DNA from: Ignelater luminosus
Lineage: Eukaryota; Arthropoda; Insecta; Coleoptera; Elateridae
Direction: 5' to 3'
DNA: 64,000 nt
Assembly: GCA_011009095.1 (NCBI GenBank)
Contig: VTPC01000842.1
Location: 658,655 to 722,654 of the forward strand
Shown in pieces: positions 42,101 through 57,100 of this stretch. A program made the position numbers and the translations under genes. The notes beneath the pieces were generated by a model. The model saw nothing but the letters and a program-made list of their open reading frames with translations. It was not told where the DNA came from and did no database searches. Position 1 is the stretch's first letter. Every line of letters begins with the position of its first letter.

Positions 42101-45100
42101 ACAATGTTAAGCCTTGATACTAAGTAAAAATCACGTAGTATTTACTATGTGCTTAGAAATAACCGCGTAAACGAGAAGCACGTACATGTTTCTTCCCTAG
42201 CAACGCGTTTATACGTGTTTGTTACTTAGTATCATATTATAGTTTCTGCACTTTCGCACTTATTTATTTAGGGAGCTTATTTGTTTAGTCTTGCGCGGTC
42301 TTTTGCACTAATATTTTGTCAAATGTTGTCCTGGCATGAGCAGAAAATGTTTGTTTTACATAATACATCAAAAAATGAAGTGCACAGGCGATATAAACCG
42401 GATACTGAAGGATGCTATAGAAAAATGTCCACATACCGATACTTTTTTAAGGATGAAACGAATAAGAAGATAGCTGTGTGTAAAAAATTCTTTTTGACAA
42501 CGCTAGGATTTAAGACAAATTGTGACTGGATTATAAGTAATATATATAACAAGACTTCCCTTGATCCCCTAAACGTTAAGGACGAAAGAGGACGTCAACC
42601 ATGTCCTAAAAAATTGCCAAACAATGATATAAAAAAACACATAATGAGTTTTAATCCTACAAACTCACACTATCGAAGAGAACATGCACCTCTAAGACTT
42701 TATCTTCCCAGTGACATAAATGAATCATTGATGTACAATGATTTTAAGGAAAAATTTTCTAATCTAATGTGTTCGTATGATTTATATTGACAAGAAGTAA
42801 AAAAACTAAATCTCGCGTTTACGAAACTTGGAAATGAAGAGTGCGAAGAAATATGCGAAGAATACTATTTTCATGATATGTCACACCAAGCAGTCGTTAG
42901 ATGATAATAATTGCAAGATATGCAAACTCTGGAAGAAACATTTGAATTACATAGAATATACAAGAACAGCCTATAAAAAGGATATTGAAGAAATGAACAA
43001 CAGAAACGCCACTGAAAACGACTTTCTAGCTGTATCTGCTGACCTTCAAAAGGTCATTATGTTACTTCGCATTAATATGTTTAAGAAAGTTCTTTTCACA
43101 AAAAGAATTAGTGTTTATAATGAGAGTTTCGTGCTCTTAGGCACTCAAGAGAAACATTTTCCATTGGCCGTTCTATGGCATGAAGGGATTGCTGGAAGAA
43201 AACAAGAAGAAATCATCAGCAGCTTTCATCTGTTTTTAAAAGCCAACAGGGACACAAAAGAAGTAATAATTTGGACAGACAACTGCGCAAGTCAAAATAA
43301 AAATTGGACCTTTATCAGTTCCTTCATTTACCTTATTAACAGTGATCAAATCCGTATAGAAAAACTCCATTTGAAATACTTTTGACCTGGTCATAGTTGT
43401 ATGTCCGCAGACAGTTTTCATCACCAGGTAGAATTAAGCCTTAAAAAACAAAAAAAAAAACTTATGATTTTAATGATTTTACTCAAGCTATCAAAACTGC
43501 CAATAATGGCAAAGTAACGGTTAAATGCATTAATATCAGTCAAATAGCCGACTGGAAAAACTGTACCTCAATTACAAAAATTAACAGAATGGAACCTAGA
43601 CCATATTTAAGAAATATTTCAGAACTGATATTCAGAAAAAGAACACTATTAGTCAGCTACAGAACTTTTGAAAGTGACACATTTACCGACATTGGCATTC
43701 TTCAGGAGAAGTATAAAAGAAACATAAAACTTATGCAACCCACTTTTAGAAACTTGCCATGTGGAGTAGCCGAGAAGAAAAAAATCTATATTACAAAATT
43801 TGGGCCCGTTGATGCCTGACACAAGGCTTGCCTTCTGGAAAAGCCTTGAAATTGGCAAAGAACAAACTAATTAAAACTTTTCTTTTAGAGAGATAAGATT
43901 CAATAATTATTCGTTCATGTTAAAATGTAGGTCTCAATAAATATTATATACGAGTACATATAAAAAAATTGTTTAATTTTAAAATTCTTGAATAAATAAA
44001 AAATATATATATAAAACCAAAGAATTACGTATAATTTTAAAAAACACATATTTACAAGAAAAGTATACAAAAAATGTGTGTTTTATAATAAAATTTTCAA
44101 AAATACGACATAACTTGCAAGAAAAATTGCATATATTGCTAAACAAAGAACATGTATATGCCTAACACTACGGAAAAACCTCGTACGCTATTGTTTTAGT
44201 AATGATATACGCGATTTTTCCTAAGCATTAAGCATATATGTGTTTCTTGTTTAGCAATATATACGATTTTTGTTGCAAGTTATGCCGTATTTTTGAAAAT
44301 TTTATTATAAAACACACATTTTTTGTATACTTTTCTTTTCCTTATAATATATTGCTTATATTTTTATAATTAATTTTTTGAGACAAGTTGCACTGGACCA
44401 TACATTTATATTCATGTTTTATAACAACACAAAGTTTTCATCGTCTCTATCTCAATTTTAGCATTTTATTGATTACATGTTTTTTCCTAATGACGGCAGT
44501 GTGAAGATCAAAAGTTTTGACAGATCTGTTTGGCCCGACAGGGCCAAGAGATCAAAACAGCCTGATAGACTGGAGAGAACTGAAGAACCAAGAAGTTCAA
44601 AAAGCCCAACGGCTCAAACAGCCCTATAGACTTAAGAAGTTCAAAAGGCCTGATAGACCTGTATGGCTCGACAGGGCCAATAAGTCCAACAGGCTCCAAC
44701 AGCTCAACAGGCCCGATGAGACTGAACAGCTCAAGAGGTTCGAATGGCCCTATATGTTTAAACTGAGGCCCGGTCTGACCTGAACCCGAGCTTCGGGCCG
44801 ACCCAAACCGAGTTTTGACCCGGGTTGTGTAAAAGCCTGACTAGAAAACCCCACCAGTGCAGGCCTCTACCTTCTCGACCAAACTTTTATAATTAGTTAC
44901 ATATTTTAACAATAATACAAATACTCATGATGTAAAGTCCTATAACTAGATATTCAATTTTTTTCTTTCTTGCTAAGATACTCTATTTTAGTGGGTTATA
45001 AAAATAGCCAAAATTTGTCTCTCACCATTTAGAAACAGTGGGAGATGAATTTTCGTTTTTCATTTATCTACGTATTCATGTATTAACTTACTTAATTCAA

Positions 45101-48100
45101 AATTCAAGGTTAACTATTAATAAATTGATTATAAACTAAATTCAACCATGAGATCAATTTAGTGTTCTTCAACAATGCATACAAGGCGTTAACAAATAAC
45201 ATCAACAAACTAATAAAGGTAGGTTTCTAAGAATCATAGAAGGTTTCTTCTGAACCTCTGGTCAATTCGTCTTAGTTATGAAGTAATCGGCATTCAAAAT
45301 ATCAATATTCTATTAAGAAGAATTATAGGGAAATACCTTCCGCATGTTTTAAACTACTTTTGATTATACAGAGTGTTCTCTGCAGCTGAGACACATTAAA
45401 TTAAAAGTTTCTCTTTATTTTTCTTCTGATGTTACGTATCTCACTATAGAGTACACCTCATACAATTAAAAGTAAGTTTAGAATGTCTGGAAGACAATTT
45501 CTTTTAAAAAGAATTTTTGATATTTTGGCACATAATGACAATGTACCCAAAAATCAACATTACTGTACATAACTTTTGAAGACTGATTACTCCGTAACAA
45601 GACCAATTCCCCATAGGTTCCATTTAAAAATATTCGTCACCACAGATTTATCTTATCAGTTTGATGGTATTATTCATTAACATCCTGTATACATTTTTAT
45701 AAATCAGATTTTATCTGTTTTGCAAAGCAAGGATTAATAATCGGACTTTTGCTTTTCTTCAGTTTATCAACCCTTTTGAATGTACCTTTTCAAACTTAAT
45801 TTTAATCTAATCAATTATTTGTAATGAAGATTTCCATAAAACAAATCGTATATTTTAAAAGCAACATTTAATTGTGAAATAATATAATTAATTTATTCAT
45901 ACAGATTTTTAAAAACTTGCATTTCAAACTAAATTAGTTAAAATAGTGATAAGATTTTTAAAATAGTAACTTATAGTGAGTTATTTTTAAGAAGAGCTTG
46001 TGAAAGTCCTGGAAACTTTAACCTAACTTAGATGATGAGAATGATGCATCCTAATCCCTTATTATTCAAATAAGATTTTTTTTTAATTATTTAAATGTAA
46101 AATCTTTATAATACACAATGATATTCAAACTTACCTTAAATGCTTTTGCAAACCGAACGAGCAAAGAGAAGAAAGTATTTGCATCTGTAGTGCGAGAAGA
46201 TTCAGCAAAATATTCTACACATTCCCTAAATGATTCTTGTGCAGCTTTTGTGTCATTTCTCAAACGCCGCAGTTTCTCTTCAGAATTTCCTAAGAAATCT
46301 CGGAGAACCATACTCTGAGCACCTTTGCCACGCGTATCCGCTTCTTTACGTACTGTTTCCATGCCTTTTTCTAGTTCATGCACGTCTGTTACTATATTTT
46401 CTAGTGACACTATGATTGAAATGAAAAGAATTAAAATAGATTTCAGTGTTTTTGTGGTAAAATTTGCAACTCACCGACAGCAGCTTTCTCAATATACAGA
46501 AGTTCAGATTCAAAATTCACTAATTCAGGAAACTTTTGTCTAATAGTTGCCACAATATAATGAAGAAGGCACATTCGTTTATCTGTTGATTTAATATCTA
46601 ATAATGATTCTAATGATTGTAATTTAAAACCATATGCTGGTCCTCTTCTACTACTATTTAAATAATTTCCAAAAGCTAAGATTATTTCTAAAACAGATCG
46701 TAATTTTTTTGAGTTTTTTACTGAATTGGATCCTGAGATTACGGCATGAATTTGCTAAAAAGACAAAATGAATGAATTAATTAGATACACAAAATCAAAA
46801 CTATGATTCTTCTTACAGGTGCTATTAAATGTATGTTATCGTAAAAGTTGCCTATGTAGCTCATAATTGACAATTTTGCCGATATTCTTTCCACCCTCGT
46901 CAGATGCATTAAGAATTTATCTTCTTCCGTTAAAATATTGACATTTTTCCTTTCATTAACATATTCACGATATGCTTTACATTCTTGTTCTGTAGGAACC
47001 ATTCTTTGTAATAACTCCACATTATCTAACGATAATTGCTTTAAATCTAATGAATTAATTGCATTTATAACCTTATCTATTGGCATTTCTAATTTTCTTC
47101 TTGATATTGCTGTTATAAATAATAGCAATAATTAATAAATAATTATCAATAAATAATAAATTAATAAGCTTTACCTATATTCCTTAATCGAGTATGTTCT
47201 AATAATGTAACATTTTCTGGTTTCTTAAACCGTTTACTAGGGAATGTAGATAAGCCGTCCACCTCATTTGATGTACTATTTAAGAGACCGATACTACCAA
47301 TCTTGAATCTTTCTTCAAAATCGACAAAATCGATAGTATTATGTAATTTATCATCGTCCAGTTCGTTAAATATTGTACCACGAACTTGATTGGGTTTAAG
47401 TGGAATCCAATTGACTGTAGGCAGTTTGTACTTTGTCTGAACTTTACGTTTAATGGTCATAGCACCATCTGGAGCTTGCATGAGTCCAGCAGGTGGAGGA
47501 GGAACAGGAATAGAGGAAATCCTTTGTGGAGGCGGTGGTGGACAAGGAGGAGGTGGAGGTGGCGCAGGAGCAGGTGGTGCTGCTATCACAGGCGTGTTGG
47601 ATTCAGTTGAATCTGCCGATGAACTAGGTGGCGTCATCTGTAGAATTTCGGCCAATCCAGCAACTGTAATAGAAAACAACAATAATTTTCATAAAGACAT
47701 ATTATATTAAATTAATTTACTTGAAGCTCCTTTAGGTAAACTTTTAGTAAGGGTTTCCAACTGTAATATTTTGGATTCCAGCAAGGATTGTCTATTTTTA
47801 GATTCCTGTTCGTGATGTTGAACAGCTCGACGAAGTGTACTGACTTCTTCATCTACTTGCCTTCTATTTTCTAAGAGATCGTCACGTTCCTGTCTTACTT
47901 TAGCTAATTCAGTCTCTAGTTCTGCTAGTTTAGCAAGAGATTCACTTTCCAATTCTTGTAATCGATCATGGGCCTGAAAATTTTCAATTTATTTCAAGTT
48001 TCAGATGATGAAAATTGAAAATGAAATCATTTTATTTGACATGACACTGTGAACTTGACAGTTGCTTGCTAAAGCAAACGAAGTTACAATTAGTAAAAGT

Positions 48101-51100
48101 TACTGTCAAATGAGGTCAAGATTTTAATTTTGAATTTTTTGACTGTACTTTACAAATTTAATTTGTGATAATCAAAAGTTTCTTTATATAACTTACCTAA
48201 TTACATAATTAATTACACAAAAGTTGAAAAATGTCAATCATTTAAAAAGTCAACACATTTTTAGTCTTTTATTTACAAATAATAAACTTTCATAGAAATT
48301 TAAGAGCCTAAATTAATCTGAATTCTAACATTTTTGTTCTTTTAATAACAGATCACTGTTTTATAATTTCTATTTGATTTCAGATCTAACATGATTGTCT
48401 AGGGAAAATCCTACTCAAAACAAATACTTGAAAGATAAAACTATATTAATCACTTTTTTTATTTTATCAGTTAAACACGTGTAATACATGTAATCCAATC
48501 AAAACATAAAATTCAGCAAAACCAATTACCTAATATTTATTTTATAACTAAGCAAATTTCCCATAGCAGGAAAAAACTGCTTACCTGTCCCAATTCATCT
48601 TCTAATTCTGCAACTTTCTCGAGTGTAGCCGTTTTTGTTTCACTATCTTCCATTAAAGCAGCTACATCAAACACATTATCTAAATATGCAGAGATTTGAA
48701 CCTGCAATTCTTCACTTTCTGTAAGGCGCAACCGTTCCAAATATTCATCTAAACCTAATGCAGTAAACTCATATTGCAAATGTACCCGAAAGTTCATATC
48801 TTCTACAGAATGTACTACAATATTTACAAATTGCATACACGCTACCTAAAATATAAAATAATATTAGTCAAGACCACATCAAAGCATTAAATCACAAACT
48901 TACCATAAACTCAATATGAAATACTTCATAATTTATAAAATAATCCATAAGTGTTTGAAACCGATGACGCTCTTGACAAATTTCTTTGAAATTATCAAAA
49001 GCAGACAAAATAATTTCATGTCCCCCTTTAACAAGGCAAATGGCAGCCAATAATTCTAACACTAAAGCTTTTGTACGTAAACTTTTATGAATTAAACTTA
49101 ACGATATACAATTTATAGCCTCTCGGTGTTGTATTACCATATTAAAGCCATACTGAAAAAATGAAACATAACAAAAATTTTTCAACGCCACCAATGCATT
49201 ACTCATTAAAATACTTACCTTATTATTCATTATTGCTCGCATACACATAATACATACATGTATGTCATCTTTAGATTCACCCATATTCAATTTAGCAACA
49301 TGCTTTGATCTTCTTCTAATACTAGGGCTGTCAGTTATATCCAGAGCAGGTCTTGCATGTCCATTTTGTTTTTCCATAGTGTTGTGTGTCATGTTCATTT
49401 GTAAGGGTGGATTAAGCCTTTCTTCAGATGTAGTTCGAGATTCTGTAATGCGCTGTTCATGCCTCATCATTCCTAATCTAAAGCTTAGATAATCTATTAA
49501 AACATCCAGACCTAAATTTTCTTCATTTAAAAATTCTCGCACCCATCTGCATTAGAAAAGAAAAAAGAAAATTTAACTAACATCCTGCAAATTACATCAA
49601 GCCTACTATTACATACAGGGTGTATTCACTTTCTCAAAAGTAATTGTTTAAGTGCAATATTATTTCATTATAAAATATCAATGGATAAATCATCAATCTA
49701 AAATTTATTATAACAATTATCTAGAATTTAGTAAGACCATTGAATAGTGCATACTTTCCAAGGCAGAATCTTATCATTTAATAATGGGAAATCAGATATG
49801 AATCTCATTTCTGAAAAATGTTTACAAAACAAAAACATAAATAATAACTAAAAAGAGGTATGACATGATTGTAAGATTACAATCGCACTTTTTCATCGCT
49901 TTTCTTGTTTGGTTTTTAAATGTTTCCGGGCTGTTGCCCTGCTGAGTGACACAAAGGCTTGCAATATTTGCCTCACAGGTCACCATATATTCCAACAATT
50001 CAGAATATGCATATTTCTTGAATAAGTCAGTAAAATCATAAGCCCCATTTCACTATGATGCTTGGCATGTTAAGAATCTATCGGTAGTTGGAATTACTTT
50101 CAGTCAGGTAAAATTCTAGTATAAATAAGGAAAGCACTTTCCAGAAAAAAAATCTTGAGAATATCTGCCTTATAAACTTAGCAGTTGATTCTCAGAAATA
50201 GTAACAAATAACAACAAAACATAACAAATGAGCTCCTTTTTGCTTCAGCATCTTTAAACTGTGCCAGCTAGGGTAATAATGTTCACTATAGTGCTCCTCT
50301 TATTTTAATCCTTCTTGGAGGAGGCAAATAAAATAATATACTGTACATTATATTTTATTATCATAAGCAAAAAAGTTATTACAAAATAAATATCTCTTGC
50401 AACAGATGTTCGTAACGCCCCTGGTACTAATGCTTTTGTAGAATTGGATGTATCCAGTATCTTCTCGGTTTGTGTTGGTTGTGTTTTGTATTACCAGTCT
50501 GGTACTGCCTCTTTATTACACCAACACACAAGCTAAATTACCTAATAAGGCAACTAACTTTTTTTTATCATCCTAATTATAATAACCTACAAAAGTAAAA
50601 AGCACTTTAAAAAAATTCTCAGTTTCACATTTATCTGGAGTTGTAATCTAAATATTTTTGTTTTTATTTTCATTGCAAAATTGATTTTCAGGTCTGCAGC
50701 TTTTTACAAATAAAAAACATAATAAAATCAATTTTACGACTTTTTAAATTATAGATCACAATCAAAAATAGGCAAATAAGAACAATCTCAGTTTTAAATA
50801 AGACAAACTGAGCATGTGTCAAAACTGAATTTAATTATAACTGGAAGTGAAAATTTGCAGTTTGCATGCTTAAATTTTGCCACTGGAGTCAAAGTTTAGC
50901 CAAGTCGACAACAAATTTTTAATGTAAACATCTACCAGTGGCGCCATATAATTAACATGAAATTCAAACTTCGCAGTTGAAGTGTGCATTTAGTGAATTG
51001 GTTGTAAATGAGTATTCATATACAGCATGCCCATTTTACAGGCCCTCCCCTGAATGTTTGACAATAGGCAACACGTCTTACAATTCAGAGATATCTTTGT

Positions 51101-54100
51101 GTAATTACAGATTTTAAAAACAAAATGGATCATGTTTGTATAGTTTGTTTTCTATAATATGTGTCAATGTCAAAATTCCTAAATTTATGCTGGTTGACTT
51201 TTGTCAGTTTTTAAATTCACAACAAACTATGGTTTAATTAATAAAGCTTGAACTTTTTAAAGAAAAGCTGGCTCTGAATTCTAAGACATGTTGCCTATTT
51301 CTAAACATTCACAGGCCCAAGGCTAGTTGAACTATTCTTCTCCATTCTTTCTTCTGCTTTGCCTTTTCTTGCCATCTTGTCACTTCTATTATTTTTCTTA
51401 GATCTTCTTTCACTTGGTCGATCCATTTAGTCCTGGGTCTTCCTCCTCCTCTATTGTCTATAGGTGCTTTCTAGCACTTTTTCCATAATTCTTTCTCCCT
51501 CTGTTCTCAATATGTAACCTAGCCACCTGATTCTCTGTGCCCTAACCATAGATGTTATTTTTGGTTCTCTGTATAGCTTAGCACCCATGTTTCAAATGCA
51601 AACAGCATTGTGGGTCACACAACTGTATTATACACCTGCACTTTCACTTTTCTTGATATTACTTTCGATCTGAACAATTTCATTAACACACCACTACTTA
51701 TTCTTTCCTTGATCTCTTCATCACTACCACCTTCTTCATAGATATATGTGCCTAGATAGCAGCTCTCTGTCTATGTATCTCCATCTTCACTTTTTGCTCT
51801 TTCTCTTTTTTCTTTTCTTCCTTTTTTTTGGAATTACTCCTATTTCCATGTACTTTGTTTTGTTAGGGTTAATCTCTAGTCCTGCTTTCTGAGCTGCTTT
51901 TTCTAGTCTTTTAATTGCTCTGGTTAATTCCTCCTTTGTTCTTGCAATCAATGCCACATCATCAGCGTATGCAACGCACTAATAGCCTTTACTATATATT
52001 AACATTTCCTTTTGTATTTCCTCATCTCGTAATACACTCTCTAGGACTAGATTATCTTTATAAAACTTTTTTGTCTTTCCTCGTACTCTCTTCTTCTATT
52101 TTTTCCAATTTTGCTTCTAGGTAAGATCTCTTCTTATTTCTACAAATAGTTTTTACAGCATTCCTCTTTCTTTTAAAATTTCATTTATTTTCTTCTGTGG
52201 GTTCCTTCAACATTAACATTCTTGCTTCTTTCCTCTCTTTTAGGGCTTCTTTGCATTCATCATACCACTCTTCTTTTTTCAGTATATTTTCTGGTATTTT
52301 CAATATTTCTCACCCAACAATATTGCATCTTCCATATTTTCCCACCTTCCTTCTATACTTTCTATATTTTCATTTCCATTCAACCTCTGTCTTATTCTGC
52401 CTTGGAATTCATTTTGTACTTCTACTTTAAGCAATTTCACATTGTACCTTATGTTTTTCTTAATCTTTCTGTTCTTCCTTGATGTATACCCTCTTTTAAT
52501 AAGATCTTCATCAACAGATGATCGGAATCTACATCTGCCCCTCTGAATACCTGAACATCTTTGATATTCTTTACTTCTTTTGTCTTTACCAATACGTTAT
52601 CGATTTGGTTTATCATGTTTCCATCCAGTGATATCCATGTGGCCTTATGTATATTCTTATGTTCATAGAATGTGTCTATAATTCTCAGATTTTGTTCTAT
52701 TGCAAATTTAGATAACTGCTCACCATTTTCGTTACTGTTCTTGTACACATTGTGTTTTGCTATTACTAATCTACACTCTTCTCCCTGCCTGACTTTTGCA
52801 TTGCAATCGCCTAAAATAATTTTCATATTATATATTTTGGTAGACCTGTAAATATTTGTTCTAGTTTCTCAGAGAATTCCATTTTTTCTTCTATGTTTTT
52901 GTCTTCTGTGGGGCATGTAGATTTCTCATGCTGATGATTCTGTATTTTCCTTTTCCCCTTAACAAGCTCATTGTACTTGAAATAACTTCAAGTTTTGTCA
53001 CTATATGCTTCTATTTTTTATGAATCACAAAACCTGTTCCATAGACTTTACTTTCACATTCACCTGCCAGGAAGCACTAAGTTTTCAGCAAACTGAGTTT
53101 CGCTAGAGTACTGACTTAACATATGCTTTTTTTATGCTGAGAAAAGCTGACAGCCTATTCCAGAAGATGCGAAAGTGACATTTTGTAAAAATCAATTGTC
53201 AAATTTATTTTTTGACATTAGATGTAAATGTTATGTCGTTCAGTAAATTACAGCAAATCTGGAAAACCAAATGCTGAATAGCCTGAATAGGCAAAAAACA
53301 GCAACCAACAGATGGCGCTAAAGTTTGCAAATATGGCAAAGAAAAGAGTGATCACGATCATTCGATTACAAATGAGTTTCTTATTAAAGTTATTTGCTGT
53401 TTTCCTGAAGTCAACTGATAGAAAATAAAAATTTGATTTCTAGTGATATTTGTGTCATGTACTTTATTAGACCTTTTCCCACTTATTCCTATTTTGTGTT
53501 TGCAGTTCTGTTAGTTTTAAGTTTCATAATATGCCTAATGCCTTTGATAAGACAGTTATTTAAATGATATTTAGACTTAGCAAGACTTGTTTATTAAAAT
53601 AATGTCAAAATCACAAATTACAGTAATCGGAAGAATAAAATGTTTTTATAACAATTTGCAACAATATGAGTCTTATATTTTTGAAATACGAGACATATAT
53701 TAAGAGAAAAAGTTCATATTTTTCAAATTTTGTTTGATTAACTATCATCAATGACAAAATTATTTGACAAAACTAGTATGGTAAATAAAATTCTCACGAT
53801 ATGCAAATAAAATTTTGAGGTTATAAGTGGAATAGTTTTTTATTTTTATAATTTAACCTCAGTTTGATACTGACAGTTAAATAAATTGAAAGATTAAAAT
53901 AAATAAACCCAAAAATAAGCTAATTTTGTCCAAAAAATTTCCCCTGCGCAAACTCGTGACAGTCAGGGATAGATTGAGATTTATGTTGGAACAAGCCTTA
54001 AATAAATCCTTAAATTGTGTTTATTTAACCCTTACTACAAGTACAGAGTTGCAAAGCTTTACCGTGGTTTTATTGAGAACAAAGATGACGTTTCTGAATG

Positions 54101-57100
54101 GTCTTTGGTACCTGGCCAGGAAGTAATAAGCGCTTGTTCTGTAATAAGAAGGTTTCTCGAAGGAAAATCAAATGTTGATTTTAAACATTATTATAGTTTA
54201 GAATGATAAATAACAGATCTATTGTGTAACCATAAAAAACAATCTAAAATTACTGACTTTTTTGTAAAAACATAATTTAAATTTAATTTATGGACATTGT
54301 AATTAAATTAGGCTTAATAATTGTTTCAATAAATAATTAATACAGTATCCTTACTTTTATTTTACTTAAAGCTGTGATAAATAACGCTGAAAGTTTTATA
54401 GTATAAATCTCAAGCAATGTGCAATAACCTCATTTTTTCTTGCAAAATTCTGACAATCCTAAAGTCGGTTAATGGAATATACCAGTTATTGGAATAATTC
54501 TCCTTTGTCCAAACGCTATCCCAATAAGCGGGTTTTACTGTATCTGATATCACTAGAGGGGTTCCGTAAAAGTAAGATAAAGATTTGAGATATTTAAATC
54601 ATAGACAGAAAGTTAATGCTTGCATTATTATGAAAAATACAAGACCTGTTCAAGAAGTTGTCAAAATACAGCCGTTGAGGGAAGTTTACATCTGTAGGGG
54701 TTATAATTTGAGTATATGCATTTGTGTGTGGTAAATATACCCAAGAAGGTACCTATAATAGACAGAATAATTTCATACTTCTATCAAGTTTGCAATTGAT
54801 GCAAATGTATTTATAAAAGACACAAAATTCTTTAAAACAATTGGAAATCATGCACTTTACATAGTTCTTTAATCAAGTAAAATCAAAGAAACTGCATTTT
54901 TATGCCCTGTGGGTCCCTTAGCAGTGTAACGGTGTATCCACAGAGTGTCACTTTAGTAGCAGCTACTTATGAATGCAAAAGGGTATTGGATGATTTATGT
55001 GTAACCTTACTTTACTTTCAACTTCAGAAATGAAATTAAATATTATAGAATCACGGATCACTTGTTATCAATTTGAAATGTTTTGTTGCTACAACAGTAA
55101 TGGAACTGCAATGTTAAGGACTGAGTGCTGAATTCTCTTCAATTTTTAGTTCACTAAGAACATAGGAAGAGAAATTATTAGAATCAAAGCTTGCTTATAT
55201 CTACAATGGGCATAAACAGATATTTTTGAAAATTCACCTGGGTTAATCTGATCGCTCTTAATTACCAGGACCAGGTTAATTCAGTAAACGTCTAAGAACA
55301 AAATTAAATGACATTTCAGAAAACAATTTTTTAATAATAACATTAAAAAAATTATAGTAAGCTTATAGTAAGCAAACCCTACTAATCCTAATAGATTTTC
55401 CCTACATTAAAATTTCTATGTAATAAGCTAAAACACCCTGTATCCCACACAGCAGAGGATATCCTATGGATATCCATTTTATGTCCATATAATATCCGAA
55501 TGTCCGTGGATGTCTAGAGGATATCAATAAGATGTCCTACAGTGGATATCCAGAAAGATCATCCTATGGATATCCATTTTATGTCCATATAATATTCGAA
55601 TGTCCATCGATGTCTAAAGATGGCGATGTTCCTATTTCGTAAATTTCCGTTTGCTTTCGAGCATCTTAGTATAATGCGCGAGCAACACCTTTTTCATGCG
55701 TAATTCCACCAGTATCTTATTATGGTCATTATGATGATGGTGTGCAAAAATTAGGATGATGGCTGGTGTGGTTATAGTTCATTTCCATTTCGACTTTGTT
55801 GATAGGTGTATTGGTGATTTAAGTTGCGTATATTTTTGTTCTGTTGGTGTTGTGTCTTTTTATTTTGGACGATTACGCTATGGATGTATAAATATTTTAG
55901 TGAACTATACATATAGCGTTAGAATGTTTTATACACTACATAATTTGTTAACCATTTACATAGTTTAACAAGAGTTTTGAGGCTCTCTATAGCTACAGAG
56001 TATTATTTTATTAGATTAAATATTTTTGCAAATTATTGTGACTTTATAACATTATAACATCTAGCTACATCTATAAAGTAAATATAAAGTGTATATTACT
56101 AATCTATATATTCTAACCAGAACCATTCAAGAATGATACTGTGGATATACAAAGAAAAAATAACAGGAAAACTGACAGATGATATGATTAAAACTGTCTG
56201 ATGTAGCAATTAACATCAAAAACATGCAAATAATTATATAGCTTTATGTGTATGGCAGGTTCAAATTAATATATGAGCCCTGCATTTACAACAACTCTGA
56301 ATTTGTATTGAAAGAAATGCAACATTTTTACTTACAATAATAGATTTTTTGATACAAGAAATGAACAACAGGCTATAGATTAGTTCCTATACCTAATCAA
56401 ATTTGAATATTAAAATACAACTGTTCTAACATAATTCATAATAAGAAGAGGTAGGTAGGGCTCATATATCATCATCAGGAACTTTTTGTGGAAGAAATAA
56501 ATATCCCTGACAAACGAAAAGGATGCTATTGATGACAAGTTTTTTTATTTATTTATTAATGAGTATATCATAAATTATGAAATTAGCTTTTGATATCCAT
56601 AAGATTATGAATTAAGATATCCGTAAGTATAGCATTTGAATAGTATGCAAATATGGATATCCATAGTACATTTGAATGTGAATATCCATAGTAAAGGGTT
56701 TTCCAATAAGAGGTGTTATTTTGAATAGCCCGCTATTTCGGTAGATGTCACTTTTGAAGCTATCATTTTTTGACATTTGACAAGTAGAAACTACGCCATT
56801 AATAAATATGGAACGATACACGCTTCAACAACGCATTGAAATTATTAAAATTCACTATAAAAATGGTGAAAATTTGGCAGAGACGGTTCGTAAAACTCGA
56901 ACATTTTTGGGTCACCGTGAAGCACCTTGTCGGACCGCAATACAGAAATTGGTGAAAAAATTCGAGCTCTTGGGACAAGTTAGTGATGTGAAGAATAAAA
57001 CCCGTGCACGTCGCTCAAGAACGGCCGAGAATATTGCTGTTGTAGCCGAAAGTGTTAAAGAAAACCCAGGTTTGTCCATTCCTCGTCGTTCTTTGGAATT

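Larger units (their letters stand above)
41941..44499 (+). mobile_element. Sola-like DNA transposon with 4-bp target duplication
   Basis: The 2559-bp element begins CTGCCGTCATAAGGAAAAA and ends with the inverse TTTTTCCTAATGACGGCAG, 18 of 19 bases matching. TGTG flanks it on both sides (41937-41940 and 44500-44503). An uninterrupted ACTGTGTAGATCAAAAG at 41810-41826, in the same repeat, shows how the empty site looked. The interior has a broken transposase gene and a ~110-bp inverted repeat near 44040-44335. Four-base duplications and the protein motifs fit the Sola superfamily. Confidence 0.75.
40735..46010. repeat. Dispersed GC-rich-array repeat, copy B (split)
   Basis: The left flank (40735-41215) and right flank (44890-46010) match copy A at 9055-10250. 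The GC-rich array between them (41215-41940 and 44504-44870) has been split by the Sola-like transposon at 41941-44499. Copy B also has about 800 bases (44924-45740) absent from copy A, located at AATAATAC in the right flank, so it either carries another insertion or copy A is deleted. No transposase or RT frame of its own is visible. Confidence 0.65.

Noticed and set aside
47453-47710. Gly-rich plus-strand frame
   Set aside because: It is the antisense of the formin FH1 polyproline tract.
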